Part shown: positions 6,659 through 16,321 of the stretch, piece after piece
Layout of the letters: every line of letters begins with the position of its first letter
Position numbering within the stretch: the first letter of the stretch is position 1
Source of the DNA: CAMPJM01 sp964440915
Lineage (GTDB): Bacteria; Bacteroidota; Bacteroidia; Cytophagales; Cyclobacteriaceae
Direction of reading: 5' to 3'
Length of the DNA: 39,938 nt
Assembly (NCBI GenBank): GCA_964440915.1
Contig: CAYTTV010000033.1
Coordinates: forward strand, 1 to 39,938
Position numbers and translations under genes: made by a program
The notes under the pieces: model-generated
The model's database searches: none
Seen by the model: only the letters and a program-made list of their open reading frames with translations
Told to the model about the DNA's origin: nothing

Positions 6659-9600
6659 ATGACTATACTTTACGGCAAAATTTGGTTAGTTGTAATACTG
6701 GCGGTGGGTGCTCTAAAAGCCCATGCAAAACCGGAACAATACCGTTTTTCCGTATTGGACATTCACAGTGGGCTCACGCATAATCAGGTCAATTGCTTTT
6801 TCAAAGATCAGATGGGGTATGTCTGGGTCGGTACTGCGGCAGGCCTCAATCGCTTCGATGGTAGTGAGCTTCAGGTGTTTAGGCATGATTCACACGACTC
6901 TACTTCCATTGATGGAAATATCATCACGGCTATTTTTGAAGGCCCTGACGGAAAAGTTTGGGTCAATACGACCAATGGCCTGAATATATACGATTCGGAA
7001 AGGGAAGTATTCGATAGGGCGTGGAAAGTTCTATTGACCCGATATGGGCTACCAGGAAATACCATAGAACACGTATTCAAAGACAGCAAAGGGCTTTACT
7101 GGTTTATACAAGCAGGGCATGGCATAACGCTGCACAACCCTTCTCTAGGAGTATCCAAGACCTTCAGGCATTCCTTTAACAATGAGAAGGGCATTGCCAG
7201 TGATAATTTGGCGGATATACAAGAAGACGCTCAAGGGAATCTCTGGCTCCTGCATCAAAACGGAATCTTAGAGAAGTTGGATAAGGAGCGTTTGGAAGTA
7301 ACAGCGCAATACGACTTCTTCTATCAGCGGTACGGCCAGCAGTTACTCAACTACAAATTCATGATCGATAGCGACGATGACCTTTGGGTGTATTTGCCAG
7401 CTGACGGACAAGGAATTTTTTATTTTAACTATCGCCAAAAAGAGTTTCTCCACTTCCATCAGAATGCGCCAAACTTAAAGATCAGCACCAATTTAGTGAA
7501 AGGAGTCGTAGAGGAATCGGAAGGCATTATATGGGTAGGGACAGACCTCGGGGGCATTAATGTAATCAATAAAAATGATTTTTCTATAAGTCAAATCCTC
7601 CACAACAGTGAAAACAAGCATAGCCTAATCCACAATAGTATATATGCTTTATACAAAGATAGAGAAGGGATAATCTGGATTGGAGCCTATAAAAACGGGG
7701 TGAATTTTTACCATAAAGACATCATTAGATTTCAATATTACAAGAATTATGCATCTATTCCTGAAAGCCTTCCTTATGCCGATGTCAATTGTTTTGCCGA
7801 AGATGATAAGGGCAATATGTGGATTGGTACAAATGGGGGTGGATTGCTTTATATGGACCGTTCTACCGGCAGTTTCACACAATACAAGCATGATCCCAAT
7901 AATAAAAACAGCATAAGCAGTAATGTTATCGTGAGTCTATTGGTGGCAGAAGACGGGGCATTATGGATCGGCACTTATTTAGGAGGTTTGAACAGGTTTG
8001 ATGGTCAGCGCTTCTTGTGTTATAAAAGCGAAGCATCTAACGTAGATGGACACGCAAGTGACAATATATGGGAGTTGATGAAAGATAGCCACGGAAATGT
8101 ATGGATTGGAACCATGAGAGATGGTGTGGTCGTATTTGATCCGGCTACTAAAAATTTCCATCAATACAAATCTGCAGAAGGCCCCCATGCCATCAACAAC
8201 AACTATGTGGTGACAATCTGTGAGGACCAGAGTGGTAAAATATGGATAGGGGGCAATGAGGGTGTAGATGTGATCGATAGGGCTTCAGGTAGAATAGTAA
8301 GTTATCAAAATGATCCCAAAAATCCTGAGAGCTTGATCAGCAATCGTGTGCTGTGGATTTATAATGACAGTCGAGATAATATTTGGATAGCGACAGAAGA
8401 AGGGTTAGCCCTTTTTGAAGAAGAAACCGGTAGCTTCGTTCATTTTACCGAGAAAGACGGTTTGCCACATCACTCCATATTGACCATCTTGGAAGACGAC
8501 AATCATAATCTGTGGCTTAGCACTCCCAACGGCTTGTCTAATCTTTTGATCAATGGTGAGGGCAATAGTCAAAAAATTAAGATTATGAACTATCACGAAA
8601 GTGACGGGCTTCAAGGGATGACATTTAACGAAAATGCAGCACTAAAACTTAAAAGTGGGGAGTTGGTTTTTGGTGGCGCAAATGGTTTTAATGTATTCGA
8701 CCCAAAATGCTTGACAAGGAATACCCTCACACCCAAGGTTGTACTTACAGATTTCCAACTATTTAACAAGAGCCTGCGCATTGGCGAAAAGGTCAGGGGT
8801 GATGTCGTTTTAAACAAGTCCATTGCTGCAACCGACCATATTACTTTAGCCCATAACCAAAATTTCTTTTCCATTGGATTTTCTTCTATTAGTTTTTTTC
8901 AACCAGAGAAAAATAAATATAAGTACAAATTGATCGGTTTTGATGAAGATTGGCATGAAACCGACAATAGCAACAGGAGGGTGACCTACACTAATCTTGA
9001 TCCTGGAGAGTATGAACTCCGCATATTGGCATCCAACAATGATGGGGTTTGGGCCGACAATGAGAAAACGATAAACATAACCGTATTGGCGCCATTTTGG
9101 AAAACATCGGAGGCTTACGGACTGTACTTTGTCTTTATATTGCTATGTCTTTACACGGGCAGGCGCATTATGCTAGCAAGGGAAAGGGCAAAATTTCAAA
9201 TTGAGCAGGAAAGAAGGGAGGCAAAGCAACTGCACGAATTGGATTTGATGAAAATCCGCTTTTTTACAAACGTAAGCCATGAATTCAGAACGCCATTGTC
9301 GCTTATCCTTACGCCTATAGAAAAATTGTTGGGACAGACCAAGGAGGGAGATGCCAATAAAAAACAATACGTCGTCATCCAGCGCAATGCTAAGAGGTTG
9401 CTAAACTTGGTCAATCAATTACTCGATTTTAGAAAAATAGAGGTTGATGGGATAGAACTTCAAGTATCTGACGGCAATGTCATAAAGTTCATCGAAGAAT
9501 CCGTGCATTCTTTTTCTGACCTTTCCGAAAAGAAAAATATAGCGCTCACCTTCCATACAGATATTGAGGCCATGCACGCTTCTTTTGATATGGACAAACT

Positions 9601-10843
9601 TGAGAAAATTTTATTCAATCTTTTGTCCAATGCTTTTAAATTCACTCCTGAAAACGGCAATATTGACGTGAAAGTAGGCTGTGTCCCTATCAAGGACATG
9701 CCTGGACAATCCAATGTAAAAAAAGTGATCATTAAGGTCAAGGATGATGGTATTGGGGTGCCTATAGAAAACCAAGAAAGAATATTCGAGCGTTTTTTTC
9801 GGAATGATATGCCAAAGAGTTTTATCAATCAAGGCAGCGGAATAGGGCTTTCAATCACCAAGGAGTTCGTTCGGATACATGGTGGGGAAATCACAGTAGA
9901 GAGCGAAGTCAACAAGGGCAGTTGTTTTACGGTGATTTTACCTTTAAAAACGGTGGAGATTGAAGGAAAAGGCAATGAAGCTCACAAGGCAGAAAAAATA
10001 GCATACGACCTGCCTCCTGTACAGGTGCAGGAGGCATCTGGAAAGAAAAAGACCAAGATATTGTTGGTAGAGGACAATGAAGATTTCAGGTTTTATCTCA
10101 AAGATAATTTAGGGGTATATTTTGAGGTGATTGAAGCAAGGCATGGAAAAGAAGGATGGCAACGACTGCTTTCCCACATGCCAGAACTGATAATATGCGA
10201 TTTGATGATGCCTGAAATGAATGGAATAGAGCTTTGTAAAAAAGTGAAGTCCGATGCCCGTACAAGTCATATTCCTTTTATCATGCTCACTGCCCATGCT
10301 GGGGAAGAGAGTAAGCTGAAGGGGATTAATATTGGGGTGAATGACTATATGACAAAGCCCTTTAATTTTGAAATACTATTGTCACGCATCAGGAATTTGG
10401 TTACAGAACGACAGCATTTGCAGAAGGTGTTGGAGAAAAAAATAAGTGTGGAAACAAGTGCCATTGATATTGTTTCAGCCGACGACAAACTTATTCATGA
10501 CGCTATAAAAATAGTAGAAGCCAACTTGGAGGATGCTGATCTTACGGTAGAAATGCTGAGCAAAGAATTGGGCATGAGCCGCGCTAATTTGTATAAGCGT
10601 ATGGTGGCCATCACAGGGCAGTCTCCTGTAGAGTTCATTCGGAAAATCAGGTTGCAAAGGGCAGCGCAATATTTGGAGAAGAGTCAACTTACTGTAGCCG
10701 AAATCGCTTATAAAGTAGGTTTTAATAGCACTAAATATTTTACCAAATACTTCAAAAGAGAATTTAACACCTTGCCTTCTACATATGCTGTGGGCCGGAA
10801 AAAGGAAAAACACCAGAAATCTGTAGCCGCTGAAACATCGTGA
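6659..10843 (+). CDS. Hybrid two-component system protein (sensor-kinase-receiver-AraC regulator)
   Basis: A 1394-residue one-piece regulator. A signal peptide ends near residue 23 (KAHA). About fourteen periplasmic propeller repeats of the kind GxxWIGTxxGGL (for example GNMWIGTNGGGL, GALWIGTYLGGL) suggest two seven-bladed propellers. A Y_Y_Y domain follows at about 733-798, then a membrane helix near 820-837. The kinase has phospho-His874 in VSHEFRTPLSL, an N box LLSNAFKF, and the G boxes DDGIGVP and GSGIGLSI. A receiver domain has Asp1181 in ICDLMMPEMNG. An AraC-type HTH fills about 1297-1385. ATG at 6659 is preferred over the adjacent TTG at 6656. Such proteins usually control glycan-use loci; none is nearby, so its ligand and targets are unknown. 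Confidence 0.95.
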   Translation: MTILYGKIWLVVILAVGALKAHAKPEQYRFSVLDIHSGLTHNQVNCFFKDQMGYVWVGTAAGLNRFDGSELQVFRHDSHDSTSIDGNIITAIFEGPDGKVWVNTTNGLNIYDSEREVFDRAWKVLLTRYGLPGNTIEHVFKDSKGLYWFIQAGHGITLHNPSLGVSKTFRHSFNNEKGIASDNLADIQEDAQGNLWLLHQNGILEKLDKERLEVTAQYDFFYQRYGQQLLNYKFMIDSDDDLWVYLPADGQGIFYFNYRQKEFLHFHQNAPNLKISTNLVKGVVEESEGIIWVGTDLGGINVINKNDFSISQILHNSENKHSLIHNSIYALYKDREGIIWIGAYKNGVNFYHKDIIRFQYYKNYASIPESLPYADVNCFAEDDKGNMWIGTNGGGLLYMDRSTGSFTQYKHDPNNKNSISSNVIVSLLVAEDGALWIGTYLGGLNRFDGQRFLCYKSEASNVDGHASDNIWELMKDSHGNVWIGTMRDGVVVFDPATKNFHQYKSAEGPHAINNNYVVTICEDQSGKIWIGGNEGVDVIDRASGRIVSYQNDPKNPESLISNRVLWIYNDSRDNIWIATEEGLALFEEETGSFVHFTEKDGLPHHSILTILEDDNHNLWLSTPNGLSNLLINGEGNSQKIKIMNYHESDGLQGMTFNENAALKLKSGELVFGGANGFNVFDPKCLTRNTLTPKVVLTDFQLFNKSLRIGEKVRGDVVLNKSIAATDHITLAHNQNFFSIGFSSISFFQPEKNKYKYKLIGFDEDWHETDNSNRRVTYTNLDPGEYELRILASNNDGVWADNEKTINITVLAPFWKTSEAYGLYFVFILLCLYTGRRIMLARERAKFQIEQERREAKQLHELDLMKIRFFTNVSHEFRTPLSLILTPIEKLLGQTKEGDANKKQYVVIQRNAKRLLNLVNQLLDFRKIEVDGIELQVSDGNVIKFIEESVHSFSDLSEKKNIALTFHTDIEAMHASFDMDKLEKILFNLLSNAFKFTPENGNIDVKVGCVPIKDMPGQSNVKKVIIKVKDDGIGVPIENQERIFERFFRNDMPKSFINQGSGIGLSITKEFVRIHGGEITVESEVNKGSCFTVILPLKTVEIEGKGNEAHKAEKIAYDLPPVQVQEASGKKKTKILLVEDNEDFRFYLKDNLGVYFEVIEARHGKEGWQRLLSHMPELIICDLMMPEMNGIELCKKVKSDARTSHIPFIMLTAHAGEESKLKGINIGVNDYMTKPFNFEILLSRIRNLVTERQHLQKVLEKKISVETSAIDIVSADDKLIHDAIKIVEANLEDADLTVEMLSKELGMSRANLYKRMVAITGQSPVEFIRKIRLQRAAQYLEKSQLTVAEIAYKVGFNSTKYFTKYFKREFNTLPSTYAVGRKKEKHQKSVAAETS

Positions 10844-10857
10844 CAATATAGAGGAGA

Positions 10858-10897
10858 CCTTGCGGAAAAATGTATTTCTCTCATTTTTTCCGCAAGG
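10858..10897. terminator. Hairpin between convergent genes
   Basis: A perfect 13-bp stem (10858-10870 with 10885-10897) with a 14-base loop sits between the convergent ends of the hybrid regulator and serC. T-runs are poor on both sides, so it may act as a weak bidirectional terminator or an mRNA end protector. Confidence 0.55.
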
Positions 10898-10916
10898 CAG
10901 TCTTTATGTTTCTGTA

Positions 10917-11996
10917 CTACATTTCAGCAATGGCATCCACCAAAGTTTCCATCTGTTCTTTGGAGTGAGCAGGGAAGTTGGCTATCCTGATATGCTTATT
11001 CTTAAACGGTCCGTATCCACTTCCTACTTGAAGCTTCTTTTCTGCCAGGTAAGCAATGACCTTATCGGCGGGTTCATGAGTTTCAGCTACCACTACAGTT
11101 TTAGATTGATAGGCCTTTTTCTTTACAAATGGATCAAAACCCGCATGCTTTTCTATGGTATTGTAGAGCAATGCAGCCTTGTAGTCAGTCTCTTTTCTTA
11201 TATTTTCAATACCTCTAAAGAGCATGTCCTCTACAATTTTTCCAAGGAGATAGATATTGAGAACATTAGGCGTTTCTGGCGTTTGAAATTGTTTTGCTTG
11301 GCTCACAAGACTAGGGAGACTATGATATTGACCAATTATCCCACCTTTTTCCTGAATTTTCAAAGCCTTCTCTACACATCTTTCATTGGCAATCCAAACA
11401 CCGAGTCCTGCAGGCATGCCAAAGCATTTCTGTACAGAAAAATAAGCAGTGTCAACCTGGCCGAAATCTAACGCCAAATATGGCAATGTAGACACTACGT
11501 CAATTGCGAGCAATTGATTTGGAAAACGCTTTCTGATCGCATAAATATCCTCTAAGGGTTGTGCAGCACCAGTGCTGGTTTCATTTTGGGTTACAGAAAT
11601 CAGTTCGCAGTCGTCGGCAACATTCATTTTGCTAATGTCGGGGCAGGCGCCTGGCGCACTGGCCAGTTGTTGGGCATCCTTTCCCCAAGCAATGGCCATG
11701 CTATGAAATTTATCAGAAAATGCACCATTTGTTAAGTGGTAAGATTGCTGCTCTACACAATTCTGAATAAGCCTCTCCCAAATTTCTGTGGCCGAGCCAG
11801 TAAACAATATCTGGTATTCTTCTGGAAGGTTCAAAAGCTGGCGCAGCTGCTCCGATGTATGCTGGTAGATGGATTTGAATTTTTTACTTCTGTGAGATAT
11901 ACTGGGGATTTGTTCTTTTAATGCAGTTTTGATATGGTCTTCTGCTGTAAAATAAAGGGCAGAAGGACCTGGAGTAAAGTAGTGCATAGTAGCCAT
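10917..11996 (-). CDS. serC: Phosphoserine aminotransferase (class V aminotransferase)
   Basis: A PLP enzyme converting 3-phosphohydroxypyruvate to phosphoserine. The start MHYFTPGPSALYF matches the FTPGP opening of SerC; the PLP lysine is expected in YFSVQKCFG. I chose ATG at 11996 (359 residues). An upstream reading from 12062 is possible, but a strong promoter (-7 box at 12046-12039) lies inside that extension, so transcripts would begin after it. ATG at 11987 is the alternative. The upstream neighbour on the same strand is the SerB-SerA fusion, which supplies the preceding and following steps of the same pathway. A terminator and a separate promoter lie between the two genes, so they can be transcribed separately. 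The specificity call relies on motif plus context. Confidence 0.85.
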   Translation of the reverse strand: MATMHYFTPGPSALYFTAEDHIKTALKEQIPSISHRSKKFKSIYQHTSEQLRQLLNLPEEYQILFTGSATEIWERLIQNCVEQQSYHLTNGAFSDKFHSMAIAWGKDAQQLASAPGACPDISKMNVADDCELISVTQNETSTGAAQPLEDIYAIRKRFPNQLLAIDVVSTLPYLALDFGQVDTAYFSVQKCFGMPAGLGVWIANERCVEKALKIQEKGGIIGQYHSLPSLVSQAKQFQTPETPNVLNIYLLGKIVEDMLFRGIENIRKETDYKAALLYNTIEKHAGFDPFVKKKAYQSKTVVVAETHEPADKVIAYLAEKKLQVGSGYGPFKNKHIRIANFPAHSKEQMETLVDAIAEM

Positions 11997-12038
11997 GTTG
12001 TTAGAAATAATTGCTTTAATTTTTCGATAGCAAGAGGG

Positions 12039-12069
12039 CAAATATAAGTAGGCAGGAGCCAATTGGCAA
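12039..12069 (-). promoter_or_regulatory. Full-consensus promoter of serC
   Basis: On the minus strand: TTG (12069-12067), 20 bases, TATATTTG (12046-12039). This matches TTG-N(17-23)-TAnnTTTG in full and predicts a leader of about 35 nt before the ATG at 11996. The -33 TTG falls in a heptamer repeat. Confidence 0.7.
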
Positions 12070-12085
12070 TAGGCAGTTCATAATG
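12051..12085. repeat. GGCA-phased heptamer run overlapping the serC promoter
   Basis: GGCA occurs at 12051, 12065 and 12072, with GCCA at 12058: exact 7-base phasing over four units. The words GGCAATA and GGCAGTT are close to those at 39718-39735. Confidence 0.4.
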
Positions 12086-12196
12086 TACCATGGATTGTGT
12101 GCCGATGGTCGAATGCGGCCCCATAGAGGTCAGATTTCATATAGTAGGCAGTTTGACAAAAGGAAATACAAGGATAAGCCTGAAAGCCTTCGATAC

Positions 12197-12232
12197 ATAA
12201 AAAGCCCGCACAACCAAGGTCATGCGGGCTTT
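12197..12232 (-). terminator. Terminator of the serB-serA fusion gene
   Basis: A 10-bp perfect stem (12201-12210 with 12223-12232), 12-base loop, then TTTTT on the minus strand, 20 bp after the fusion gene stop at 12252. Confidence 0.8.
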
Positions 12233-12251
12233 CAAAATGCGGTTGATCCGA

Positions 12252-14144
12252 CTAATACAATACCCTGAACTTTATGGTGCCTGGGATTTCCTTCAATGCC
12301 TTGATCAACTCTGGTTCGTAGGCCTTGTTTACGTCCGTTATTACATACCCAATCGTTTCGTTTGTCTTCAGGTATTGCCCAACGATATTTACATGCTGTT
12401 CTGCCAAAATATTATTGATCTTTGCCAATATGCCCGGTACGTTTTGATGGATATGCATCAAGCGATGAGCATTGTCTAATTTTGGCAGTTGCAAATTGGG
12501 GAAGTTCACACTAAGGTTGGTGCTTCCAGTATTGATATATTCTATGATCTTTGAAGGCACAAATCCTGCAATGTTTTCCTGTGCTTCTTTCGTGCTTCCT
12601 CCTATGTGTGGTGTCAAAATCACGTTCGGAAGGCCTCTAAGTTCGCTTTCAAAAGGATCTTGATTGCTCTTTGGTTCTGAGGGAAACACGTCGATGCCGC
12701 ATCCAACAATAATTTTGTCTACGATCGCTTTTTTTAAGGCAGGAATGTCTACTACATGGCCTCTGCTGAGGTTAAGGAAAATAGTACCTGGCTTCATTAG
12801 GGCAAATTCACTCTCCCCAATGATATTGTGATTTTCTTTTCGGCCATCTACATGCAAAGTTACTACGTCTACTATGCTCAACAGCTCAGCCATGGAAGTG
12901 CATTTTGTAGCATTTCCCAAAGCCAGCTTTTCTTCCAGGTCGTAATAATAAACCTTCATACCAGCAGACTCTGCTAATACAGACAATTGTGAGCCTATAT
13001 TGCCGTAGCCAATTATGCCTAGCTTTTTCCCGCGAATTTCATAACTGCCCGTGGCAGATTTGTTCCAAACGCCTTCGTGCATCTGCTGGGACTTATCAGG
13101 GATATTCCTCATAAGCAAGATGATCTCAGCCAATGCCAGTTCCACTACCGAACGAGTGTTGCTGTATGGAGCATTGAATACGGCTACTCCTTTCCTGAGA
13201 CATCCTTCCAAATCAATTTGGTTGGTGCCGATACAAAACGCTCCTAAAGCAATTAACCTATTGGCATTTTCAAGGACTTTAGCCGTCACTTGTGTCTTGG
13301 ACCTGATGCCCAAAATAGAAACGTTCTTTATTTTCTCTGATAGTTCTTCTTCGTCAAGGCCAGCTGGATATACTTCCACATTGTAGCCTTCTTGTTTCAT
13401 AAGCGTTACAGCATCTTCGTGCACGTTTTCCAGAAGCAATACATTGATGCGGTTTTTGGGATAAGAAGTGGTTGTGTTCATTTTATTAAGGTATAGGAAC
13501 TCATCTAAACTAGGGGTGATATGGTCGGCCTTGGCGAGAACATTTTCTCTGGCTATATTTTCTGTAAAAGCAAAAAACTTATTGGCTAATCCTGCAGCTT
13601 TTATTTCATAATCTGTGTAGCCATCGCCGATGACGTACACGTCGCCGACAAGATTGAGCGACTTAAGCTGCTCTACCTTTCCATTGTTAGCCGATAGTAC
13701 ATTCTGATCGTCAAATCCAATAATATTTCCATGGGTATCGAAAGTGAAAGAATTGGCAAATACGTTTTCTTCCTTTATGCCATACTCTTCTACTATGGGC
13801 ACTATAAATTCCTTGAACCCATTGGAGATGATAAAGATATTGTCAGCATGTTCTTCAAAAAATGCTTTATTCCTCTGAAAGGAAGTTGACACCAGCTGCT
13901 TTAATCGATTGATTAGTTCAGGTAAATGATCTTGTTTCGCTTCCAATAGCGCCACTCTTTGTTTCAAAGATTCCCTAAAGGATAAACTCCCGTTCATCCC
14001 TTGGTTGGTGATCTCTATGATCTTATTGAGTGACTTGTCTTTATGGGCCTTGCCTTCGAGGGCTATCTCCCCTAAAACATCCATAGCTTCTACTTTGGTG
14101 AAAGTACTGTCAAAATCAATAACAATGTAACGTTGATGCTCCAT
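12252..14144 (-). CDS. serA: Fused phosphoserine phosphatase / D-3-phosphoglycerate dehydrogenase (SerB-SerA)
   Basis: A 630-residue fusion. Residues 1-220 are a HAD phosphatase: DFDST with Asp10 and Asp12, ISNGF with Ser107, Lys156, and GDGYTD at 173-178, the pattern of phosphoserine phosphatase. From about 232 the protein is a phosphoglycerate dehydrogenase: Arg280 in GIRSKT, NAD-binding GYGNIG at 378-383, Glu489 in FPSEP, His512 in TPHIGGS, and a C-terminal ACT domain at about 559-630 that may bind serine for feedback control. The protein thus holds the first and third steps of serine synthesis; the middle step is serC downstream. ATG at 14144 lies five residues before the HAD strand. Ordinary SerA has no phosphatase half, so the fusion is notable though probably shared by relatives. 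Gene symbol given for the larger half. Confidence 0.93.
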   Translation of the reverse strand: MEHQRYIVIDFDSTFTKVEAMDVLGEIALEGKAHKDKSLNKIIEITNQGMNGSLSFRESLKQRVALLEAKQDHLPELINRLKQLVSTSFQRNKAFFEEHADNIFIISNGFKEFIVPIVEEYGIKEENVFANSFTFDTHGNIIGFDDQNVLSANNGKVEQLKSLNLVGDVYVIGDGYTDYEIKAAGLANKFFAFTENIARENVLAKADHITPSLDEFLYLNKMNTTTSYPKNRINVLLLENVHEDAVTLMKQEGYNVEVYPAGLDEEELSEKIKNVSILGIRSKTQVTAKVLENANRLIALGAFCIGTNQIDLEGCLRKGVAVFNAPYSNTRSVVELALAEIILLMRNIPDKSQQMHEGVWNKSATGSYEIRGKKLGIIGYGNIGSQLSVLAESAGMKVYYYDLEEKLALGNATKCTSMAELLSIVDVVTLHVDGRKENHNIIGESEFALMKPGTIFLNLSRGHVVDIPALKKAIVDKIIVGCGIDVFPSEPKSNQDPFESELRGLPNVILTPHIGGSTKEAQENIAGFVPSKIIEYINTGSTNLSVNFPNLQLPKLDNAHRLMHIHQNVPGILAKINNILAEQHVNIVGQYLKTNETIGYVITDVNKAYEPELIKALKEIPGTIKFRVLY

Positions 14145-14191
14145 AAGGCAATGTTTATTAAAGCAGTAAAATTAAGAATAATAATGATGAG

Positions 14192-14536
14192 TTAAATCGT
14201 CCCTAGGTGAGTATGCTTGAAGCTGTCAGGGTATTTGAGGCCAAAGCCAAACATTCGGTCCATACACGAATGCCCGAAAAATATGATACCCATAAGCATA
14301 AACCAATGATTTGTTAAAAGCAGTCCCATAAGTCCCAAAGTTAATGCAATTCCCTTATGATGAAAAATATTATAGAGAGTTGCACCTGTTTTTGGATTGA
14401 AAAGATATCCTACCATTCCAATATCAGGAACGAGGAGGAGTGCCGGATACCACCACCATGAAAAGTTCAAAAGAGAGAACAAATAGATGGAAAATATAAA
14501 CATTAGGCATTCCTCTGATCGCAGAATAAATTTCAT
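14192..14536 (-). CDS. DUF4260 family small membrane protein
   Basis: A 114-residue hydrophobic protein with about four membrane segments. The C-terminus GHSCMDRMFGFGLKYPDSF followed by KHTHLG is the signature I associate with DUF4260, a family of unknown function. It lies 47 bp upstream of the serB-serA fusion on the same strand, so co-transcription is possible, but nothing in the sequence links it to serine synthesis. It is divergent from glutamate dehydrogenase. Confidence 0.85.
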   Translation of the reverse strand: MKFILRSEECLMFIFSIYLFSLLNFSWWWYPALLLVPDIGMVGYLFNPKTGATLYNIFHHKGIALTLGLMGLLLTNHWFMLMGIIFFGHSCMDRMFGFGLKYPDSFKHTHLGTI

Positions 14537-14675
14537 TTCTTTCCTTAGAAGGGGGTGTTTAATAATGCGTCGTAAAGGTCATCATTTCTTCTTTCAATAA
14601 AAACAATTCCAAGAAAAATCTTGTCAGTTCTGCTTCTGACACCATTAGTTATCGCGCAATACCTGAATATTATAG

Positions 14676-14690
14676 CCAGCGCTTCGCTGG
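14676..14690. repeat. Short perfect hairpin in a divergent intergenic region
   Basis: CCAGCG-CTT-CGCTGG: 6-bp stem, 3-base loop, about 90 bp upstream of the glutamate dehydrogenase start. It has no T-run. It could be an operator or leader structure. The rest of 14537-14779 shows no recognisable promoter. Confidence 0.35.
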
Positions 14691-14779
14691 GTCAAACTTT
14701 CCATAAAGTTATGAGTTTAGTGAGCACTACTTATAGTAGCAAGACGCAAATCAACATCCAATAAAAAACAATACCGCTA

Positions 14780-16198
14780 ATGCATCCCGATACCCCATAT
14801 AGTTTTTTTGATGACATCTGTAGCTATGTCGATAGTGCTGCCAAATATACCAATCATCCTAAAGGGCTGGTTGATCAGATCAAACAATGTAACAGTATAT
14901 ATAAATTCACTTTTCCTCTCAGAAAAAAGGATGGCGATCTGGAGGTGCTTCAGGCCTATAGGGTACAGCACTCGCACCATAAGAAACCTGTAAAAGGCGG
15001 AATACGGTTTAGCATGGCCGTAAACGAGGACGAAGTGAAGGCACTGGCAGCACTGATGACTTACAAATGTGCATTGGTAGATGTGCCCTTTGGCGGCGCA
15101 AAAGGGGGCGTGAGAATTAATGTAAAAAATTATTCAGTGAACGAGCTAGAGAATATCACGAGGCGCTATACATCAGAACTGATCAAAACAAACTTCATTG
15201 GGCCTGCCTTGGATGTTCCTGCTCCAGATTATGGTACAGGCCCAAGGGAGATGGCCTGGATTGTCGATACATACCAGACCTTTCATCCCGAGTCTATCAA
15301 CGCTATTGGCTGTGTGACCGGCAAACCACTTTCTATTTCTGGTATTAGGGGAAGGAATGAGGCAACTGGCATGGGCGTGTATTTTGGGTTGCGGGAAGCT
15401 GTAAGTCTTAAAGAAGATATGGATCGGCTTAAACTTACCACGGGGTTGCAAAATAAGCGTATCATTATACAAGGGCTTGGGAAGGTAGGTTACCACAGTG
15501 CCAAATACCTTCAAGACGAAGGGGCGATTATCATTGGTATCGCCGAGTTTGAGGGTGGTATTTATGATGAAAATGGCCTGGACGTACAAGAAGTGGCGCA
15601 ACATAGGGGTGAAACTGGATCGATCCTAAGTTTTAAAAATGCTAAGAATATACCGAATTCTGCTGATCTGTTAACTTATGAATGCGATATACTGGTTCCG
15701 GCGGCGTTGGAAAATCAGATTACAGAAAAAAATGCCCCCTTAATAAAGGCAAAGATAGTAGGGGAGGCTGCCAATGGCCCAGTAACGGCAGAAGCGGAGA
15801 GGATACTGGCAGAAAGAGGCGTGTTTATCATTCCTGACCTTTACCTCAATGCTGGGGGCGTCACCGTTTCCTATTTCGAATGGCTTAAAAACCTCTCTAG
15901 GGTATCCTTTGGTAAGTTGGAGCGGCGGTATGATATGCTCACGAATTTAAGATTAGTGGAGGCTATCGAAAAGGCCAGCGGGCAAAAGTTGGACGTGGGC
16001 ATGAGGAAAAGTATCATAAAAGGGGCGAGCGAAGAAGACTTGGTGTTTTCAGGACTTGAAGACACCATGGTAAAAGCATATCACAGCACGAGAGAGGTTA
16101 TGATGGCCAAAAAGATCGGTAGCTTGCGGACAGCAGCTTTTGTGAGTGCCTTAGACAAAATAGCGGTCACTTATCGTGAACTTGGAGTTTTTCCCTAA
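14780..16198 (+). CDS. gdhA: Glutamate dehydrogenase (Glu/Leu/Phe/Val dehydrogenase family)
   Basis: A 472-residue enzyme that interconverts glutamate and 2-oxoglutarate plus ammonia. Substrate-binding KGGIRF at 72-77, catalytic Lys108 in PFGGAKGG, Asp150 in VPAPDYGTG, and the dinucleotide motif GLGKVG at 232-237 are all present. The length is a little above the usual 410-450, with a short C-terminal extension. NAD or NADP use is not clear from sequence. It stands alone on the plus strand, divergent from DUF4260. A different amino-acid dehydrogenase of the same family is the main alternative. Confidence 0.9.
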   Translation: MHPDTPYSFFDDICSYVDSAAKYTNHPKGLVDQIKQCNSIYKFTFPLRKKDGDLEVLQAYRVQHSHHKKPVKGGIRFSMAVNEDEVKALAALMTYKCALVDVPFGGAKGGVRINVKNYSVNELENITRRYTSELIKTNFIGPALDVPAPDYGTGPREMAWIVDTYQTFHPESINAIGCVTGKPLSISGIRGRNEATGMGVYFGLREAVSLKEDMDRLKLTTGLQNKRIIIQGLGKVGYHSAKYLQDEGAIIIGIAEFEGGIYDENGLDVQEVAQHRGETGSILSFKNAKNIPNSADLLTYECDILVPAALENQITEKNAPLIKAKIVGEAANGPVTAEAERILAERGVFIIPDLYLNAGGVTVSYFEWLKNLSRVSFGKLERRYDMLTNLRLVEAIEKASGQKLDVGMRKSIIKGASEEDLVFSGLEDTMVKAYHSTREVMMAKKIGSLRTAAFVSALDKIAVTYRELGVFP

Positions 16199-16321
16199 TA
16201 ATAAGGCATGCCGTTTTTATATAATACTGACATTCAAATAATAATAGGATAAATTGCAAGTGAATGTGAAGCACCCACAACCACTCTAAAGCGTGCTTAA
16301 CACCCACAAAATTTATATTAT

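Noticed and set aside
10860..11471. Long plus-strand open frame (203 codons) opposite serC
   Set aside because: It lies entirely against the well-conserved serC gene and its 3' hairpin, and the product has no domain pattern.
11996..12062. Extended N-terminus of serC from an upstream start at 12062
   Set aside because: A full-consensus promoter lies inside the extension and the added 22 residues do not fit the family's FTPGP start.
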